Source of the DNA: Strigamia acuminata
Taxonomy: Eukaryota; Arthropoda; Chilopoda; Geophilomorpha; Linotaeniidae
Direction: 5' to 3'
NCBI GenBank assembly: GCA_949358305.1
Contig: OX442317.1
Span: 7,320,186-7,384,185 of the forward strand
Length of the DNA: 64,000 bases
A model generated the notes under the pieces. The model saw nothing but the letters and a program-made list of their open reading frames with translations, searched no databases and was not told where the DNA came from. A program made the position numbers and the translations under genes. Shown here in pieces: positions 59,865 to 64,000 of this stretch. Position 1 is the first letter of the stretch; each line of letters begins with the position of its first letter.

Positions 59865-61613
59865 AAAGTGGAAGGGAAAAAATGATTTATTAGCTATTAG
59901 TGAATTTTGTTGTTGTAAATTACGCCGATATATTAAATGGTTGTGTTTTTTTGCACTTTACTTTAGGCTGGAAATCAGGTTTCTCGAGTAGTACAAGAAA
60001 CGCCATTTATCACCAGGTGTCACTTTTTCTCGGTATCGCCAACACGTGATATACAAGATTCATAAAAAGTCGAAATAGCACTTTGTGGTGAGTACTTAAA
60101 TTTCCTTTATAATTCAGTTTGTATTAGGCGCCAATATCCTCCCATTATTGCGAACTTTAAGGTTGGGTGCTTTACGATTATTGATTAGTTTAATGTGTGC
60201 CATAGGAAAAACATTCCGACCCTAAACTCTTGTTTACAAAACGAAGCGACAAACTCCCATTGGTCGTACTTATCGCGCGCTGGAGAAGACACAGAGAGAT
60301 AAATATATTTGGCCTTGGGAGATAGTCTCGGCCAAAATTAAATTTGGTCAAATCGAGTGAACACCAATCAAAGTTTTAGAACATTTTTTTTATTTTCCGA
60401 TGATTAGTCTCGCCAGCAGATGGGGTGCGACAAATTCAATTTTATCATATTACAATTTATTGGCTTCAAATACTCAATGCAGAAAGACAGGCCTTAACTC
60501 CAAGGTTAATTGATTTAGAAATTATCTATTGCATGGCTTATAGGCCTTGAATTTCTGAATTCTGAGAGATTAATTCTCCTGGTTAGATGATATTAGAGAG
60601 AAAATAATTGTTATTGATTTTTATGTTTTTATATTTTTATATTTTTGTATTTTATATTTGAATCGATTAAATTTTCATGCAACATTTGCGAAGATTTCAT
60701 TATATATGTTTACAACTATTTTAATATTGGTGAAAGTGGCGCTTAATTTTGGACAACGCATGTTTTTGAAGTTTGGTGCCGTTTTCTAGTTTACGATTTC
60801 TGAAGTTGTTGATCGTTCGTGTTAAATTAAACGTGGGTTTTTATGTTTTTTTTTTTATTTTATCGCACATGGCGCCAATGGATTCATTGGCACGCTGGTT
60901 TTATAAGCTTAACGATTGGCGCTTAACGATTGACGGGAAATTGGGGCGGTATTTTTTTTTTTATAAATTATATAAGGTTTCAATTTTCCAACGAGGATAA
61001 TGCAGTAATGCAATTTTCGCGCTTTTCCAGCGTTGAGATCTCGTCAATCTCTGGTATTTAGAAAGTCTGAATCCACTTTTATTTGACTTGACAAAGAGGA
61101 CTTGGAATTGGAACGGTTTCTCAAATTGACTCAGAATCAACACTTGCTGATTGCTGGCTGCTGTGTGCCCGTTCTGCCATCCATTGAATTTATTGAAGTG
61201 TTCTTCATTGATTTTTGCCTCTGATGGCTCTGGAGACAGGATGGGCTCCACAGTTAGGGTGAGAGGTCAGCTCAACGTGGAACCTGTCCACCTTTTAGAC
61301 GCTTGAGCTGGCAAGCAAACAACTACTGTACGGCCAAAGAAACTCTTGACAAGCAACGCTATTGCTTTTTTTTATATTGTTATTTAGTGCTGATTTGCGG
61401 CAATTCAACATTAGTAGGTGGCCAAATATTTGTTTTCAATAACTGCAGCGCCGTTGCAGCCGCATTTACTATTTTTTTTTTTATTCAGAAAAATTTGAGA
61501 AAAAATAGATTTTTTTCAGCTGCAAATAGAACCGTTGGAAAATTACGACAGAATGCAGTTTGGCTCCGCCCACAATAAGAAAACTACAAATTAACAATGT
61601 TATGTTATTTTCC
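59865..61613. other. No gene recognised
   Basis: AT-rich sequence. A minus-strand frame at 61251-60961 is of ordinary amino-acid composition but matches no family I know and has no splice context that I trust. Confidence 0.45.
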
Positions 61614-62283
61614 AAATGGCGGACAACTGACATCCCGCATTTAAATTTTTCGCGGACGTTATAACTATAGTTCAATTTCATTTAACGTTTGATTTAATAT
61701 TAATGCCTGAAAATTAGTGAGTTTGCGGGATGCATTTTTCCCTTACAGTTAAAGACTATACGGTATGAAAATAGTGTAAGGGAAAAATGATAAATTAAGG
61801 TTTTGCAGGCTGCATTTTTCCCTTATCACTACACTATTTCAGCCAACTACTGACAGTTAGTAATTTTGGACCTAAAATTTCAATTTGGGGACGTAAATGA
61901 GCAAATTTCTGCATAAAATTTCATTATTATGCCTATAAAGAATGGTTTTGTGCCTAAAATTTAATTTTGGGCCTCACTTATAATTCAATCTACATACCTA
62001 TGACTGATGTGTTTGATCGGGACAACAAAATAATCGCCATTTGCAATGGGCGGAGCTAACAATATAGTGTTCTCAATTGTGATTGGCTGCGCTATATTTT
62101 AATTTAGTGTTGAAAACGATACACTAAAGATTTTTTCCTTACGATATGGCACTAAAATAGTGTAACGTGGCACAAAATAAGGGAAAAATGCCTCCCGCAA
62201 ACTCTATTATTTATTGTATTAAATAAAATTGAACTATAGTTATAACGTTCGCCAAAACTGTAAATGCGGGATGTCCGCCATTT
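61614..62283. mobile_element. 670-bp fold-back element with about 120-150-bp terminal repeats
   Basis: The outer arm AAATGGCGGACA...CATCCCGCATTTA and then GTTATAACTATAGTTCAAT is inverted at 62220-62283. The arm continues inward with GAGTTTGCGGGATGCATTTT and its inverse AAAATGCCTCCCGCAAACTC. Within the left half, the TGCATTTTTCCCTTA word recurs three times in alternating orientation. It has no coding capacity. The target duplication could not be fixed, so the superfamily is open. Confidence 0.75.
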
Positions 62284-64000
62284 GCCCGCAAAATGACGTC
62301 ATTTTGCACCGTTTTGGCCAGATGGCACCATGAACACAAGACAGAATCGCATTACAGTCTAACAATTAAATTGTGCTAGATGTGTAATCCTGTAGTTGAT
62401 TGTCCTAGTTTATAACTTGTCACGGCGTCCCTGTAGGTGGTCATAGTGCCCCTGTGGGGGCCCTGCACGGCACCCCTGCATGTCAGTCACCGCGCATACG
62501 CATAGGTTGGGAACTACTGTTCTATCCAAACATATTTGCGGTGTATTGACACTACAAGGAAATTTCTGTGCGTAGTAAGCCATTAATGTTTCTCTGGGAA
62601 CTAGAAATAAACACGTTCTGCCGTTTTACTCTTAGTAGACGTTACACAAAGGATTGCGAGTTTGGTAGAGAGCAAGCAGGACAAGGGAAAATAGTTGTTG
62701 TGTGGATTACTTAGAAGCATCTCCATAAACAGGAATACTTTAATAGAATATTTTTTTTTTACTGTGGAGTTCCTCCACTCTAAGGAAAGAATTTTCTAGA
62801 GGTAATCCACCGGTCAACACTTCAGTGTCAACATCATCACGTTAAAAACTCTTCGGTAAACATTCTTGAGCTAATATAAACATTGTGTATTCTTCTTCAG
62901 TCGAATGAAAAATGTTTGTTTTTAACAAACACTATCCGAATATAAGAAGCCGTGATTAGAAAATAGTTTTAAACATTCCAACAATAGTGTAGCTGTAAGG
63001 GGAAGCTAATTAAAGAAGTCTTTGAACGCCAGGAGATCACGTAAAACACAAGTAAATAAAATACAAAAAAAAATTCCTTTTATCGTCTCTTGGTTTTTCT
63101 TTAGACTCGGGAATCAATGCTCTCTTTTTTTCTTTACTATAGTCTATAGTCAGTTTTGAATTGGTATCATGTATACATGCAAGCTTGCAGAATTTTACGT
63201 TTAATTAACTACAAAGTAAAATAGAAAAAGAAAAAGGAGAAGAAGAAAAAAAAAGAATGGTATCTTTAGAATTTGACAAAGTCAGGAATTTCTTTGTCGG
63301 AATTATTTTTTTTTACGGCTATTCAATCATTTCATTGTTATTCATTTTCCATTACTGTAGAGAATTGCAGAACCGAATATTGGAATTCCTTAAAGATAAT
63401 TTTCAGTTGACAATAAACCATTTAAAAAAAAAATGAAAATCACTCAACTCTCATCTCCACAATCCACATTCTCTTCTTGTCTTTTCCGTATCGTGTTTTT
63501 TTGTTTCTTCAGGATTTTTATTTTTAAAGGGAAAAAAAAGAAGAAAATCTTTAACTTTCGTAGTGAAATGGAATGCCATTTTCATTTTTTACCATAAAAA
63601 CGGTGCGCTCCATTTTCATTCACTCTTACCATTATCTATCGACACTAGAGAGAGAATGCAAACGTAAAAAAAAAAAAAAAATGTTGAAGTGAAAAAGGCC
63701 ATTTTTTATTCTTCTGGAATAAATGGACTCTTGGAATCACCATCTTTGATATCCGGTCCAAGATCGAACCCTGTAAGAGACCATTTCCGGGTTGATGGTA
63801 TAATAGACAGTGGTCTTTCACTCTCTTTTTCCCTTCCATTTTCTATTGCCATTCTGTATAGTAATCTGAGTTTTGTGGAACATCAGTGGATGGAATCGAT
63901 GAAAGCATTCCTGCCCTTGGACCTTGTCTTATGTCTGGATAGGATTCACTTGTGCCTGTGGACGTGGGGAGAGCGGAATGTGTCGCCATGAACGAGAATC
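62284..64000. other. No gene recognised; a lone hAT-like end near 62501-62519
   Basis: The word CATAGGTTGGGAACTACTG at 62501-62519, read inverted as CAGTAGTTCCCAACC, resembles the terminus of many hAT elements. It follows a GC-rich stretch at 62420-62500. No matching left end was found. The remainder is AT-rich with long A/T runs near 63420 and 63665. Confidence 0.4.

Noticed and set aside
60961-61251. 96-codon minus-strand frame with ordinary composition
   Set aside because: There is no recognisable family, and the ends do not coincide with convincing splice sites. It was kept only as a mention in the gene-free stretch.
63750-63795. Reverse-complement GGGTTCGATC resembling a tRNA B box
   Set aside because: The surrounding sequence does not form a cloverleaf, and no A box is found at the right distance.

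Overview
The window is AT-rich animal nuclear DNA, almost all non-coding. The only host gene I can support lies on the minus strand near the left edge. It consists of three short exons (9110-9004, 7812-7605, 1789-1619), each bounded by GT/AG splice signals and joining in frame. Together they encode most of Ig domain 1 and the start of Ig domain 2 of a neural cell-adhesion protein of the DIP (Dpr-interacting protein)/lachesin/IgLON type. The motifs (a VDTQTIL stretch, DRG.YMCQINT, VVPPDI, then YPKP.ITWRREDG) point to an arthropod or another protostome close to arthropods. I cannot name the species. The remaining Ig2/Ig3 exons would lie beyond position 1, and the signal-peptide exon was not found. 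Positions 9111-64000 are therefore either a very long 5' intron of this gene or the intergenic DNA upstream of it.

The other 50+ kb is dominated by decayed DNA transposons and their non-autonomous derivatives, several with ends resolved to the base. They are: a Tc1-type element with about 210-bp inverted repeats and a broken transposase (25056-26451); a pogo/CENP-B-type relic (about 21715-22127) with two related MITEs (20415-20582 and 29799-29982); a MITE rich in GCGCC motifs (23403-23719); a 769-bp near-palindromic element carrying a short tandem array (39593-40361); a fold-back cluster of TTTTAGCGA units with a perfect GC hairpin (37522-37960); a three-member MITE family with a shared core but different terminal repeats (47317-47712, 47950-48175, 52123-52543); a 670-bp fold-back element (61614-62283); and a 751-bp hAT element (58992-59742).

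The hAT element has a perfect 12-bp terminal repeat and a perfect 8-bp target duplication. It holds a 151-codon reading frame that looks like a captured exon, and it is inserted in an older MITE of a family with about eight copies in the window. One of the three-member MITEs has landed beside or inside a 24-bp minisatellite that can be read as a Pro/Thr/Ser mucin-like repeat.

No rRNA, convincing tRNA, CRISPR array, LTR pair or intact transposase was seen. Most long open frames are chance frames in AT-rich DNA. The most promising leads for something undescribed are the hAT-captured frame, the variable-terminal-repeat MITE family and the TTTTAGCGA fold-back element.
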